Positions 34,799 through 44,582 of a stretch of DNA of 64,000 nt are shown in pieces. Location: assembly GCF_019598945.1 (NCBI RefSeq), contig NZ_CP080598.1, positions 620,001 to 684,000 on the forward strand, in the 5' to 3' direction. Within the stretch, counting starts at the first letter, position 1. Each line of letters begins with the position of its first letter. Origin of the DNA: Sphaerospermopsis torques-reginae ITEP-024 (GTDB taxonomy: Bacteria > Cyanobacteriota > Cyanobacteriia > Cyanobacteriales > Nostocaceae). The notes under the pieces are model-generated. The model did not search any database, was not told the DNA's origin, and saw nothing but the letters and a program-made list of their open reading frames with translations. A program made the translations under genes and the position numbers.

Positions 34799-36556
34799 TT
34801 ACTTGGTTTGCATTTCTGCGCGGAGTATTTCTAGATTTTCTCGGACAGTAGTCGTATGAGAATGATTCATCCCTAAACTTTGTTCATAAATATTGAAAGC
34901 TTGAATATACAAAGATTCAGCTTCTGTGTACCTGCCTTGAGAATCGTAAAGTTCGGCAAGATTAGTAAGACTTTGTGCAACATTGAGATGATTATTTCCC
35001 CACAAAAGTTTATCAAGTTCCAATGCTTTCACACAAAATGGTTCAGCTTCACTATAACGTCCTTGGATTTTATACATATAACCAAGAGCATAAATTGTAT
35101 CCACTAATTCAGGATGATTCTTTGGTAGTAGACGTTCTTTTAATTCTAATACCTTAATAAATAAATCTTCTGCTTCTTTATAACGTTTTTGACCACGATA
35201 TATTAATGCAAGATTATGAATGTCAGTAGCTACCGCAGGATGTTCTTTTCCTAATAATTGTTTATCTATTTTTATTGCTTGCAGTGCAAATCTTTCAGCC
35301 TCTTCATAGCGTCTTTGATAAAAGTAAAGTAATGCTAGATTATTCAATGTAATTGCAACATCAAGATTCAATTCTCCCTGCACACTTTTTTTCAAATCTA
35401 AAGATTGAAGATACAAAGGTTCTGCTTCACCGTATCTTCCTTGAATGCGGTAAAGTTCAGCAAGATTATTTAGACTATTGGCAACATCAGGGTGTGATTC
35501 TCCAAGTAGAATTTTACTCATTTCTAAAGATTTGATATACAAGCTTTCAGCTTCACTATACCTTCCTTGTGATTTATAGAGACCTGCCAAATTATTTAGG
35601 CTAATTGCAACATTGGTATGTGATTCTCCCCACAGTTTTTTATTCAATTCCAAAGCCTGAATAAATAAGGGTTCAGCTTCTGTATACCTTCCTTGGTCAT
35701 CATAAAGTATTGCCAAATTATTTAGGCTATTTGCCAACTCTTTTTCTAAACCTAACTCTTTTTGCAATTCAACAGCCTTACTAAAATACTCAATTGCTAA
35801 ATCTTGTTCAGTTTTATAATCCTGAAATTCACCCTTTTCTAGCCTTCTTCTATAAATATTACCCAAACTAAAATATAATGTCGCCAAACTAGAATCTCTA
35901 ACTTCCTCTTGTTCCTTCTGTGTGATAAACTGTTTTAAATCTTCTATCGGTAAAAAATAGGGACTATCATCATCAATCCCAGATGATAAACTTTCACTTA
36001 AAAAAGAACGTATAGGTTCTATATCTTTACTAGAAACAGTAATTTTCTTTCTCGAAACAAAATGAAAAACACCAGTGCGCCAACTCCAAAAATCCGGTGC
36101 TTTTTTAATTAAATTACCCAAAATTTGATTTGTCACCCACAGAATTATCGGATAAGGAAACTCGCGCAAAGCTTCCCTTGTCCATTGTAAATATCCGAAA
36201 AAAATCTCCTGTTCTGACCTTTCCTCCCCCATTTTCAGAAAATAAAGCTGTTCCACACCAGTCACAGTAATTACAGCTTTTCCTCCCTGATGCAGATATT
36301 CTTCATTTTCTACTAATTGAGAAATAGCACCCCTTAAACTTGGTTCACCCCTTGCTAATGTCACTCGATAGGGACGAAAATCAGGCTGTAATTCTGTTTC
36401 ATAGTGAGAAATTATTTCCTCTCGAAAATTCAAATCATCAACAACAGCTATCAGTAAACTAAAATCATCTTCCTTAGCTTGAATGCTGACAATTAAATCA
36501 TCATAAGCATCAAGGTTTTCTTGATCATCTGCTGCGAATAAATCATTAGTTAGCAT
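34799..36556 (-). CDS. Kinesin-light-chain-type TPR protein with an N-terminal nucleotide-fold-like domain
   Basis: 585 residues. Residues 1-190 look like a P-loop-type fold without Walker A: LLIAVVDDLNFREEI at the start, GKAVITVTGVEQL as a Walker-B-like strand, and FPYPIILWVTNQI, then APDFWSWRTGVFHF. From about 225 to 575 there are eight 42-residue TPR units of the kinesin light chain type (LNNLA.LY..QGRY.EAE.L). It overlaps the upstream ATPase gene by 11 bases. Together they look like a STAND NTPase split into an ATPase and a sensor/effector half. Confidence 0.85.
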   Translation of the reverse strand: MLTNDLFAADDQENLDAYDDLIVSIQAKEDDFSLLIAVVDDLNFREEIISHYETELQPDFRPYRVTLARGEPSLRGAISQLVENEEYLHQGGKAVITVTGVEQLYFLKMGEERSEQEIFFGYLQWTREALREFPYPIILWVTNQILGNLIKKAPDFWSWRTGVFHFVSRKKITVSSKDIEPIRSFLSESLSSGIDDDSPYFLPIEDLKQFITQKEQEEVRDSSLATLYFSLGNIYRRRLEKGEFQDYKTEQDLAIEYFSKAVELQKELGLEKELANSLNNLAILYDDQGRYTEAEPLFIQALELNKKLWGESHTNVAISLNNLAGLYKSQGRYSEAESLYIKSLEMSKILLGESHPDVANSLNNLAELYRIQGRYGEAEPLYLQSLDLKKSVQGELNLDVAITLNNLALLYFYQRRYEEAERFALQAIKIDKQLLGKEHPAVATDIHNLALIYRGQKRYKEAEDLFIKVLELKERLLPKNHPELVDTIYALGYMYKIQGRYSEAEPFCVKALELDKLLWGNNHLNVAQSLTNLAELYDSQGRYTEAESLYIQAFNIYEQSLGMNHSHTTTVRENLEILRAEMQTK

Positions 36557-37838
36557 TTATCAAACCCTGTTCTTTCAAGAGTTCAACTACAATGGGATGA
36601 ACATCATACCAGTTTTTACGATTGCGATATTCTAAAACATAAAGACCATGCAGCAAATCTAAAAACTCAGGTTCTTTAGGATCATCAGGTGTAAAATTTT
36701 GATAAGTAGTTTGCAAAATTGCATAATCAAGCTTACCTAAAGGAACAGCGAAATCATTGCGAATATTATTCACTGCTTCATCTAAAATCTGCTCATTAAT
36801 AATCATAGCTTCCCCAGGTTTACGCCTAATTAGTCTTAGACAAATCCTACAACATTCATTAGCAATTCTAATCAACTCTCGTAATACACCACCACTATTT
36901 AAAACAATTTGTTCTGCTGCTTTTGGTTCTATCAATTCATCAGCAATACGTTTTTGTAAAATCTCACATAAAACATCTTTAGCTTGACTTCTTGGTTGGG
37001 GATGAGGTTGACGACTTTGCCCTTTTTCAAACAACTTTAAAACAGGCATCACCACAACCTGATCATTTGTTTCAGTTTCAATTAAAGGTCTGAGAAACTT
37101 ATCTCTTAAAACAGCAATAGGTATTGTATAAATAATTCTAAAATTGGGTTGACATAAGGCTTTAATATTGTCTCGATAAATGTAATTAACCCTTTCTAAT
37201 TCTAACTTATCCAAATCATCAATAATTACTAAAACTTCTTTTTTCAAAGTTGCCTGTATTATTGCTGCCATTTCATTAATTCTGGCAACCAAATCAGAAA
37301 TTTTACGTTCAAACTCCTGTTTAATTTCATTCCGCACAGAAGCATTAACTTTCAATGCACTTTTAAATAACTTCAGTAAATCAAACCCACCAGAAACTTC
37401 GGCTTCTAAAGTTTCCGTTTCCGTCTTAATTCTCGTTGCAAACCACTTATAAAAAGCATCCTTAGTAGATTTAGGAATTTCTACCTGACGTGCTTCCGCT
37501 TCATACATTAAATTAACTGCAATAGCAAAAAGAATATTAACATGGTTTACATCTGACATTTCAATAGTTTCTGAAATCGAAAATAAAACCACAAAATAAC
37601 GGTCTGCTAATCTGCGTGAAAACTCAGCCAACAAAGTAGACTTACCACAACCACGATGTCCTGTAAAAATAATCTTGCCATCACCATTAGGACTATCTTC
37701 AACTAACTGTTCTAATTCCTCAATTACCTCAGAACCATAATCAACTCTAAACTGTGATAAATCTTTCTGTTCTATCAGTGGTAACAATTCCAAATTTCGA
37801 TAAGCTTGTTGAAATGCTTTTAACAAATCTTGAGACAT
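36546..37838 (-). CDS. AAA/KAP-like P-loop ATPase
   Basis: 430 residues. Walker A is IIFTGHRGCGKSTLL (about 56-70) and Walker B is EVLVIIDDLDKLE (about 199-211). A winged-helix-like C-terminus (LDLLHGLYVLEYRNRKNWYDVHPIVVELL) follows. This arrangement is that of STAND/KAP-type ATPases. It is the first gene of the pair with the TPR protein; the 11-base overlap implies coupled translation. Known relatives serve in signalling and phage defence, but the role here is inference. Confidence 0.85.
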   Translation of the reverse strand: MSQDLLKAFQQAYRNLELLPLIEQKDLSQFRVDYGSEVIEELEQLVEDSPNGDGKIIFTGHRGCGKSTLLAEFSRRLADRYFVVLFSISETIEMSDVNHVNILFAIAVNLMYEAEARQVEIPKSTKDAFYKWFATRIKTETETLEAEVSGGFDLLKLFKSALKVNASVRNEIKQEFERKISDLVARINEMAAIIQATLKKEVLVIIDDLDKLELERVNYIYRDNIKALCQPNFRIIYTIPIAVLRDKFLRPLIETETNDQVVVMPVLKLFEKGQSRQPHPQPRSQAKDVLCEILQKRIADELIEPKAAEQIVLNSGGVLRELIRIANECCRICLRLIRRKPGEAMIINEQILDEAVNNIRNDFAVPLGKLDYAILQTTYQNFTPDDPKEPEFLDLLHGLYVLEYRNRKNWYDVHPIVVELLKEQGLINAN

Positions 37839-38281
<443 letters not shown>

Positions 38282-38794
38282 CTAATAAGCGTCTTGCAAC
38301 TCATAGAAATCAGGCGAGATGTAATCCTTACGTAAAGGCCAACCTACCCAATCTTCCGGCATCAAAATCCGCTTCAAATTAGGATGACCTTCATAGATAA
38401 TCCCAAACATATCATAGGACTCACGCTCTTGCCAGTCAGCAGTGCGCCAAATCCAATACACTGAAGGAACAACCGGATTTTCTCTAGGCAAAAACACTTT
38501 AATTCTTACCTCAGCCGGTTTATCAGCATTATCACTTACCTTAATCAAGTGATAAACACTAACTAAATCCTGCCCAGGACCTAAATCAATACCGCCTTGA
38601 AACTGGAGACAATTAAACCCATAAGCATACAAAGCAGTAGCGGTAGGAAGTAAAAACTCAGGTGCAACCTTAATAATTTCTACACCATTGACATCAGCTT
38701 CCAGAGATTCATGGTCAAAACCATTTTCAGTTAACCACTGGGAAACCTGACCCGCAGGAACTATTGTAGATTCTTGAGATTCTGCATCAGCCAC
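38282..38794 (-). CDS. ndhJ: NAD(P)H-quinone oxidoreductase subunit J
   Basis: 170 residues of the NDH-1 peripheral arm (NuoC homologue). The signature [17 protein letters not shown], then [20 protein letters not shown] and LRKDY, is clear. It is last in ndhCKJ and overlaps ndhK by 8 bases. Confidence 0.96.
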   Translation of the reverse strand: MADAESQESTIVPAGQVSQWLTENGFDHESLEADVNGVEIIKVAPEFLLPTATALYAYGFNCLQFQGGIDLGPGQDLVSVYHLIKVSDNADKPAEVRIKVFLPRENPVVPSVYWIWRTADWQERESYDMFGIIYEGHPNLKRILMPEDWVGWPLRKDYISPDFYELQDAY

Positions 38795-39521
38795 GCTTTT
38801 GTTCCTCCTTTGTCTGAGATGTTAACAACGCAGGTGGTACAGGCATACCAATCGCTTCTGTCAATTCCTTGGGTGGGTTGTAGCGAGTTTCTGATTGTAA
38901 ATACTTACCAGTTAAAATTTCGGGAACTGGCTTCATATTGTGGGTGGTACTGTAATAGCGGTGGGTTTGCTTGATTTGACCCCGTTCTTGCATCGAATCA
39001 TTAGCAATTTTCTTCCGCAATTTAATAATTGCATCAATAATCGCTTCTGGACGGGGAGGACAACCAGGTAAGTACACATCTACAGGAATCAGCTTATCAA
39101 CCCCACGCACTGCACTGGGAGAGTCAACGCTGAACATACCCCCTGTAATGGTACAAGCGCCCATAGCAATTACATACTTAGGTTCGGGCATTTGCTCATA
39201 AAGACGCACCAATTGAGGAGCCATCTTCATGGTAATTGTGCCAGCAGTGATAAGTAAATCGGCTTGACGGGGGCTAGAACGAGGAATTAGCCCAAAACGG
39301 TCAAAATCAAAACGAGAGCCAATTAAAGCCGCAAATTCAATGAAGCAACAAGCTGTACCAAACAGCAAAGGCCACAAACTAGAAAGCCGCGCCCAGTTGT
39401 AGAGGTCATCAACGGTGGTTAAAATTACGTTTTCTGACAGTTCTTGAGTAACTGTAGGCCGTTGGATGGGGTTAATGATTTGTTCTTTGTCCTGGGTGGT
39501 TAGATTAGAATTTAAGACCAT
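38787..39521 (-). CDS. ndhK: NAD(P)H-quinone oxidoreductase subunit K
   Basis: 244 residues (NuoB homologue) carrying the N2 4Fe-4S cluster. The four ligands are Cys58 and Cys59 ([10 protein letters not shown]), Cys123 (MGACTITGG) and Cys154 (LPGCPPRPE). The C-terminal tail after about 215 is variable. It overlaps ndhC by 10 bases and ndhJ by 8. Confidence 0.97.
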   Translation of the reverse strand: MVLNSNLTTQDKEQIINPIQRPTVTQELSENVILTTVDDLYNWARLSSLWPLLFGTACCFIEFAALIGSRFDFDRFGLIPRSSPRQADLLITAGTITMKMAPQLVRLYEQMPEPKYVIAMGACTITGGMFSVDSPSAVRGVDKLIPVDVYLPGCPPRPEAIIDAIIKLRKKIANDSMQERGQIKQTHRYYSTTHNMKPVPEILTGKYLQSETRYNPPKELTEAIGMPVPPALLTSQTKEEQKRG

Positions 39522-39874
39522 TCCAATGCTCCTTTACGCCATGCGTAAACTAAGGCGATTACAAGAATCGCAATAAAAATCAGTGCTTCAATAAACGCCA
39601 GTAACCCTAATTTGTGAAAGGCTACCGCCCAAGGGTATAGAAATACTGTCTCTACGTCAAATACAACAAAGACGAGAGCAAACATATAGTAGCGAATATT
39701 GAATTGAATCCAAGCACCACCAAAGGGTTCCATACCGGATTCATAGGTAGTACGCCGTTCGGGGCTATAACTACTAGGTCTAAGGAGTTTTGACGCTGAG
39801 AGCGCCAAGGCTGGAACTAGGCTACAAAGGATCAAGAAGCCTAGAAGATATTCATAACCGCTAAGGACAAACAC
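39512..39874 (-). CDS. ndhC: NAD(P)H-quinone oxidoreductase subunit C
   Basis: 120-residue membrane subunit (NuoA homologue) with three helices. Motifs [20 protein letters not shown] and [15 protein letters not shown]. First gene of ndhCKJ. Confidence 0.97.
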   Translation of the reverse strand: MFVLSGYEYLLGFLILCSLVPALALSASKLLRPSSYSPERRTTYESGMEPFGGAWIQFNIRYYMFALVFVVFDVETVFLYPWAVAFHKLGLLAFIEALIFIAILVIALVYAWRKGALEWS

Positions 39875-40068
39875 AATAAATATCTACCGATTAGGGTGAA
39901 AATCAAGCTGTAACTTATTTTTACATTATATATGTCCAGGTATTTTGAAATCTGGAAAACAGACAGAGTGGGGTATTTGATTCAGTTTTAGGATTGATAG
40001 AAAAGTTTAACAATTATGTCATAATTTGTAACGTATCTTTAAGATTTCCCCTCTAGGAGAACCCAGCC

Positions 40069-40413
40069 ATGAGTGAGCAAGCTGAAGAAGCTCTTGAGAC
40101 TCAGGCGTTAGACCGTTATGAGTGTCGCGCCTGTGGTTATGTATATGAACCGGAGAAGGGAGACGATAAATATGATATCCCGGCGGGGACAGAGTTTGCA
40201 GACCTGCCAATCAATTGGAAGTGTCCAGTTTGCACCGCTAAAAAGGTAGCTTTTGCTAATATCGGTCCTGCGGGTACGGCATCTGGTTTCAAAGAAAACT
40301 TAGGTTATGGCTTAGGTGTAAATAAACTCACACCAGCGCAAAAGAATATCTTAATATTTGGTGCTTTAGCCCTTGGCTTCTTGTTTTTTATCAGTCTTTA
40401 CGGCCTACAGTAA
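40069..40413 (+). CDS. rubA: Membrane-anchored rubredoxin
   Basis: 114 residues. The rubredoxin iron site is CRACGYVYEPEKG plus WKCPVCTAKK (two CxxC pairs). A linker leads to a single C-terminal membrane helix (about 92-112). In cyanobacteria RubA is needed for photosystem assembly (PSII reaction centre, PSI F_X). Its place just ahead of ycf48 and psbEFLJ is the standard arrangement. Confidence 0.95.
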   Translation: MSEQAEEALETQALDRYECRACGYVYEPEKGDDKYDIPAGTEFADLPINWKCPVCTAKKVAFANIGPAGTASGFKENLGYGLGVNKLTPAQKNILIFGALALGFLFFISLYGLQ

Positions 40414-40529
40414 TATCCTCTTTGGTGACTGGTGATTGGTGATTGGGGAAGAAAATTTTAGATTTTAGATTTTAGATTGGAGTTGACAAAAACAATCCAA
40501 AATCCAAAATCCAAAATCCAAAATACATA

Positions 40530-40578
<49 letters not shown>

Positions 40579-40618
40579 TTCCCTTGATTCAATTTTCGAT
40601 ACACACTAAAAAATACTG

Positions 40619-41641
40619 ATGCAATCAATTTTCAAAAGGTGGCAAGGCATATTTGCCGCGTTAATAGTAGTCCTAGCTTGTATAGGTTGTAGCAAAGTTC
40701 CCTCTACAACTTTTAATCCTTGGGAAGTGATTAGTGTACCCACCGAGGAAAAACTGTTTGATATTGCTTTTACTGATGACCCCAATCATGGTTATTTAGT
40801 AGGTAGTAATGCCACTTTGTTGGAAACTAAAGACGGTGGTAGAACTTGGCAACGTTTAGAACTGGCTGTGGATGAGCCAAGATCCCGTTTTGACTCGGTA
40901 AGTTTTGCCGGTCAAGAAGGTTGGATCGTGGGAGAGCCTTCTTTGTTGCTGCATACTACTGATGGTGGGAAGTCTTGGTCTAGTTTACCTTTGAGTCAAA
41001 AATTACCCGGTAGTCCCATTTTGGTGACTGCACTGGGTGAAGGTACAGCCGAAATGGCAACTGATGTGGGCGCGATTTATAAAACTACCGATGGTGGTCT
41101 AAACTGGAAAGCACAGGTAGAAACTGCTGTGGGTGTGGTGCGGAACTTAGAGCGATCGCCCGATGGTAAATATATTGCTGTTTCTGCTAAAGGTAGTTTT
41201 TACTCAGTATGGCAACCAGGAATGGAAGCTTGGGAACCCCATAACCGCAACAGTTCCCGTCGTTTAGAAAATATGGGTTTTGCTGATAACGGTCAGTTGT
41301 GGTTATTAGCACGCGGTGGTCAAGTGCAATTTAGTGATCCAGCTAAATCAGATGAATGGTTAGATGTAGAATATCCAGAGTTGTCTACTAGCTGGGGTTT
41401 ATTAGATTTAGCCTATCGCACACCTGATGAAATTTGGATTGGTGGTGGTAGCGGTAACTTGCTACGCAGTACCGACGGTGGCCAAACTTGGGAAAAAGAC
41501 CGTGATGTGGAAGAAGTCGCTGCTAATCTGTACAAAGTTGTATTTTTTAGCCCAGATCAAGGTTTTATCATCGGTGATCACGGCATTTTGCTCAAATATA
41601 ATCCCAATGTAGCTGCAACCTCTCAACCAGAGGCAGCTTAG
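40619..41641 (+). CDS. ycf48: Photosystem II assembly factor Ycf48 (HCF136)
   Basis: 340 residues. A lipoprotein signal with lipobox LACIGC (Cys23-24 region) is followed by a seven-bladed beta-propeller, seen as repeated TTDGGKSW, TTDGGLNW and STDGGQTW blades. It binds precursor D1 in the lumen during PSII assembly. Upstream of psbE on the same strand. Confidence 0.95.
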   Translation: MQSIFKRWQGIFAALIVVLACIGCSKVPSTTFNPWEVISVPTEEKLFDIAFTDDPNHGYLVGSNATLLETKDGGRTWQRLELAVDEPRSRFDSVSFAGQEGWIVGEPSLLLHTTDGGKSWSSLPLSQKLPGSPILVTALGEGTAEMATDVGAIYKTTDGGLNWKAQVETAVGVVRNLERSPDGKYIAVSAKGSFYSVWQPGMEAWEPHNRNSSRRLENMGFADNGQLWLLARGGQVQFSDPAKSDEWLDVEYPELSTSWGLLDLAYRTPDEIWIGGGSGNLLRSTDGGQTWEKDRDVEEVAANLYKVVFFSPDQGFIIGDHGILLKYNPNVAATSQPEAA

Positions 41642-41673
41642 GTGATAACCTTTTCTGAGAAGAAAGTTGCAAC

Positions 41674-41701
41674 TTGTAACTGTTTCTAAACTTTGTAGGA
41701 T
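41674..41701 (+). promoter_or_regulatory. Possible psbE promoter
   Basis: TTGTAA (41674-41679), 16-base spacer, TAGGAT (41696-41701), then 36 bases to the psbE ATG. A reasonable sigma-70-type match; not proven. Confidence 0.4.
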
Positions 41702-41737
41702 AATAGACTCAATAGTAGTTTTTGCGAAGGTAGTTAA

Positions 41738-41986
41738 ATGTCAGGTACCACTGGAGAACGTCCATTTTCGGACATTGTTACCAGTATTCGTTACTGGGTA
41801 ATTCACAGCATCACCATCCCAGCTTTATTTATTGCTGGTTGGTTATTTGTCAGCACCGGTCTGGTTTACGATGTTTTTGGTACACCCCGTCCTAACGAGT
41901 ATTTCACTCAAGTACGTCAAGAAGTACCCATCGTTAGCAACCGTTACGAAGCTAAGAAACAAGTAGAAACATTTATCGGAAAGTAA
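41738..41986 (+). CDS. psbE: Cytochrome b559 alpha subunit
   Basis: 82 residues, PSII. Heme ligand His in [20 protein letters not shown] and the conserved lumenal part [10 protein letters not shown]. First of psbEFLJ. Confidence 0.98.
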   Translation: MSGTTGERPFSDIVTSIRYWVIHSITIPALFIAGWLFVSTGLVYDVFGTPRPNEYFTQVRQEVPIVSNRYEAKKQVETFIGK

Positions 41987-41995
41987 TTTAAGATC

Positions 41996-42133
41996 ATGGC
42001 TACCGGCAATAACGTCAATCAACCTGTTACTTATCCTATTTTTACCGTCCGTTGGCTGGCGGTTCACACTTTAGGCGTACCTACTGTCTTCTTTTTAGGT
42101 GCGATCGCAGCAATGCAGTTTATTCAACGTTAG
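41996..42133 (+). CDS. psbF: Cytochrome b559 beta subunit
   Basis: 45 residues: [20 protein letters not shown] with its heme-ligand His, ending AMQFIQR. It starts 9 bases after the psbE stop. Together with PsbE it binds the b559 heme. Confidence 0.98.
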   Translation: MATGNNVNQPVTYPIFTVRWLAVHTLGVPTVFFLGAIAAMQFIQR

Positions 42134-42142
42134 GAGCAAATC

Positions 42143-42262
42143 ATGGAAAGAACGCCTAATCCTAATCAACAACCTGTTGAACTAAACCGTACTTCTTTGT
42201 ACCTGGGACTACTATTGATTTTCGTTCTCGGTATTCTATTCTCCAGTTACTTCTTTAACTAA
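42143..42262 (+). CDS. psbL: Photosystem II protein L
   Basis: 39 residues: [20 protein letters not shown] followed by one helix ending FSSYFFN. Canonical length and sequence; follows psbF by 9 bases. Too short for many ORF callers. Confidence 0.98.
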   Translation: MERTPNPNQQPVELNRTSLYLGLLLIFVLGILFSSYFFN

Positions 42263-42320
42263 CTGGAATCGTCATCATTATTAACTTTCTGTTGATTTGT
42301 TGTTAAGGGAGGAGAAAACT

Positions 42321-42440
42321 GTGTCTGGAACTGGGAGAATTCCCCTGTGGGTTGTCGCTACAATCGCAGGTTTAGGTGTAATTACTGTTGTAGGTATTTT
42401 CTTTTATGGAGCCTACGCTGGAATCGGTTCTTCATTATAA
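42321..42440 (+). CDS. psbJ: Photosystem II protein J
   Basis: 39 residues: [19 protein letters not shown], then [13 protein letters not shown]. The start is GTG at 42321, preceded by GGGAGGAGAAAACT, which is a strong ribosome-binding site. Last of the operon. Confidence 0.95.
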   Translation: MSGTGRIPLWVVATIAGLGVITVVGIFFYGAYAGIGSSL

Positions 42441-42483
42441 TGACAACCTGATCCGATTTTCTGTTTAATAAGCAACATTAAAT

Positions 42484-42516
42484 AACCGCCTGTCTCTTGA
42501 GGATGGGCGGTTTTAA
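42484..42516 (+). terminator. Rho-independent terminator of psbEFLJ
   Basis: AACCGCC pairs with GGGCGGTT across a TGTCTCTTGAGGAT loop, followed by TTTT. It lies 44 bases after the psbJ stop. Confidence 0.8.
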
Positions 42517-42601
42517 GGTGACTGGGGAGAAAAATTTTAGATTTTAGATTTTAGATTGGAGATAACAAAAACAATCCAAAATCCAAAATCCAAAATAAAA
42601 A

Positions 42602-42637
<36 letters not shown>

Positions 42638-42651
42638 ATTCTTACTTATTT

Positions 42652-43830
42652 ATGAATCGTCATTTTTGGATTACTGCTTTAATTGCCTTTGTTAACTCTC
42701 TCAGTTTGACAATTTTAATTCCCATTATTTACCTTTATGGTAAACAATTTGAACTGAGTGATTTTCACACCAGTTTATTATTTTCTGTTTACTCAATATC
42801 TCAATTTTTCGCTACTCCTGTTATTGGTAAATTATCAGATAGATTTGGACGTAAGCCTTTATTAATTATCAGTTTAGCAGGTACGGTAATTGCTAACTTT
42901 ATTGCTGGCAATGCGACAGTAGCCTGGTTGCTATTTTTTGCCAGATTTTTAGATGGTATTACAGGTGGTAATGTTTCTGTTGCTCAAGCTGTGATTTCTG
43001 ATATTACCAGTCCCCAAAATCGCGCCCAAGCTTTTGGTATTTATGGGGCGGCGATGGGATTAGGGTTTGTTTTAGGACCTGCTATCAGTTTGTTTGCACA
43101 GCAGATTTCTTTAGGGACCGCGTTTTTAGCTTCTGGTGCAGTGGCGTTTATCGCTTTATTAATAACAGCTTTATTTTTACCAGAAACTCTGCAAAAACAA
43201 TCGCCAAAACCTAAAAACATTTTTGATTTAGGTTTAGGAAATTTAATTAAAGGTTTAGCAATGCCAGGAGTGGGCATTTTGCTATTCATTAACTTTTTGC
43301 TTGGTACAACTTTTACAATGTTTACTTATGCTTTTCAACCTTACTTTATTAAAGTTCTAAATCAAAATAGTCAATCGTTAACTCTTTTATTTTTAACTTT
43401 TGGTACGCTAGGCGTGATTATGCAAACTTGGGGAATTTCTATACTCAAAGAAAAATTTGATGTCGTCAAAATATTATTTTTAGGTTTGTTTTTCCGCAGT
43501 TTGTCATTTTTCTTGATGCCAATTTGGGCTAATATTAATTATTTTGTCGTAGTTAGTATATTATTTTCACTTTTTAATTCTCTGGTGCAACCGATGATTA
43601 GCACATTAATTTCTCTCAATGCTAAACCGGAAGAGCAGGGAACTGCATTAGGATTGAATGCTTCTTATTTAAGTATTTCCAATGGTATTGGTCCTGTCAT
43701 TGCGGGAATGATTGTCCAGCAATCTCGGCCGATAACTTATGGCTATCCTTTATATTTAGCAGGAATATGCACCTTTTTAGTTTTAGCTTTTGCCATATAT
43801 AATCGTCAAAGATATACACCAATTAATTGA
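42652..43830 (+). CDS. MFS transporter (Bcr/TetA-like drug exporter type)
   Basis: 392 residues with about twelve hydrophobic segments. Loop 2-3 motif GKLSDRFGRKPLL and motif C-like GAAMGLGFVLGPAI support the DHA1 drug:proton antiporter group. Its substrate is unknown. The stop codon lies within the first unit of a TTGATAA heptamer repeat. Confidence 0.88.
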   Translation: MNRHFWITALIAFVNSLSLTILIPIIYLYGKQFELSDFHTSLLFSVYSISQFFATPVIGKLSDRFGRKPLLIISLAGTVIANFIAGNATVAWLLFFARFLDGITGGNVSVAQAVISDITSPQNRAQAFGIYGAAMGLGFVLGPAISLFAQQISLGTAFLASGAVAFIALLITALFLPETLQKQSPKPKNIFDLGLGNLIKGLAMPGVGILLFINFLLGTTFTMFTYAFQPYFIKVLNQNSQSLTLLFLTFGTLGVIMQTWGISILKEKFDVVKILFLGLFFRSLSFFLMPIWANINYFVVVSILFSLFNSLVQPMISTLISLNAKPEEQGTALGLNASYLSISNGIGPVIAGMIVQQSRPITYGYPLYLAGICTFLVLAFAIYNRQRYTPIN

Positions 43831-43875
43831 TAATTGATAATTGATAATTGATAATTGATAATTGATAATTGATAA
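43827..43875 (+). repeat. Heptamer tandem repeat (TTGATAA)x7
   Basis: Seven perfect copies; the first contains the MFS stop codon TGA (43828-43830). Confidence 0.92.
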
Positions 43876-43925
43876 TTAATTAGTTAATTGAAAAATTAAA
43901 AAGGTGGGTAATGCCCACCCTAAAA

Positions 43926-44396
43926 TTAAATATGAGAAGAATGAGAACAGCGGTTAAACCACTCTTGATACTTTTGCTGTTGGGACTGATTTTCTACATA
44001 AATTGTGATTTTGACTTGTTGACAACCATGATTTTTTTCTTGAGCGATCGCATTTAACAACAAACTAGCAATCTTTGGTGAAATAAACTCTCCACTAACA
44101 GTTAAACCCCTCGCAACACTGGTAACTTCTGATATTTCTTCAATTAACTCAAGTCCAGAAATTTCCCCGTGACTTAAATCAATTTCTGCTAGTTGTTTAT
44201 GCTCTGGACTCACTTGTTCAACAATCAATTTTTCCCGTCTCACAGGAACTTGGATCATTTCAGTTTCGATTTCTTTGCGAACAATTACCTCTCCTACCTT
44301 TTGTTTATTATGATCAATAAACAACCTTTCTTCTAGAAGAGAGATAATCTTTTCTTCCTGTGTGTCCTTAGTGTCCTTCGTGTCTTCTTCGTTCAT
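43926..44396 (-). CDS. Divergent DUF2382 (YsnF-like) domain protein
   Basis: 156 residues. The DUF2382 part at about 16-90 is EKIISLLEERLFIDHNKQKV, then EIETEMIQVPVRREKLIVE. The C-terminal 60 residues differ from the two paralogues nearby, and there is no PRC-barrel. The first 15 residues (EDTKDTKDTQEEK) are encoded by the low-complexity unit GTGTCCTTAGTGTCCTTCGT read on the opposite strand, so the N-terminus seems repeat-derived. Confidence 0.8.
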   Translation of the reverse strand: MNEEDTKDTKDTQEEKIISLLEERLFIDHNKQKVGEVIVRKEIETEMIQVPVRREKLIVEQVSPEHKQLAEIDLSHGEISGLELIEEISEVTSVARGLTVSGEFISPKIASLLLNAIAQEKNHGCQQVKITIYVENQSQQQKYQEWFNRCSHSSHI

Positions 44397-44582
44397 TAAA
44401 TAAAATCAATATGATTTCAATAGTTAAGATGGAAGGATTCAAAATTCAAAATCCAGATCCAGAATAAATTAAGACTTTCATGATCTTGATGTATTTTATA
44501 AAATCTTGAATCTCTTGATTCCTGATTTTACAATTATTCTGACTCCTGAATCCTGACTCCTGAATCCTGAATATTTGACTAA

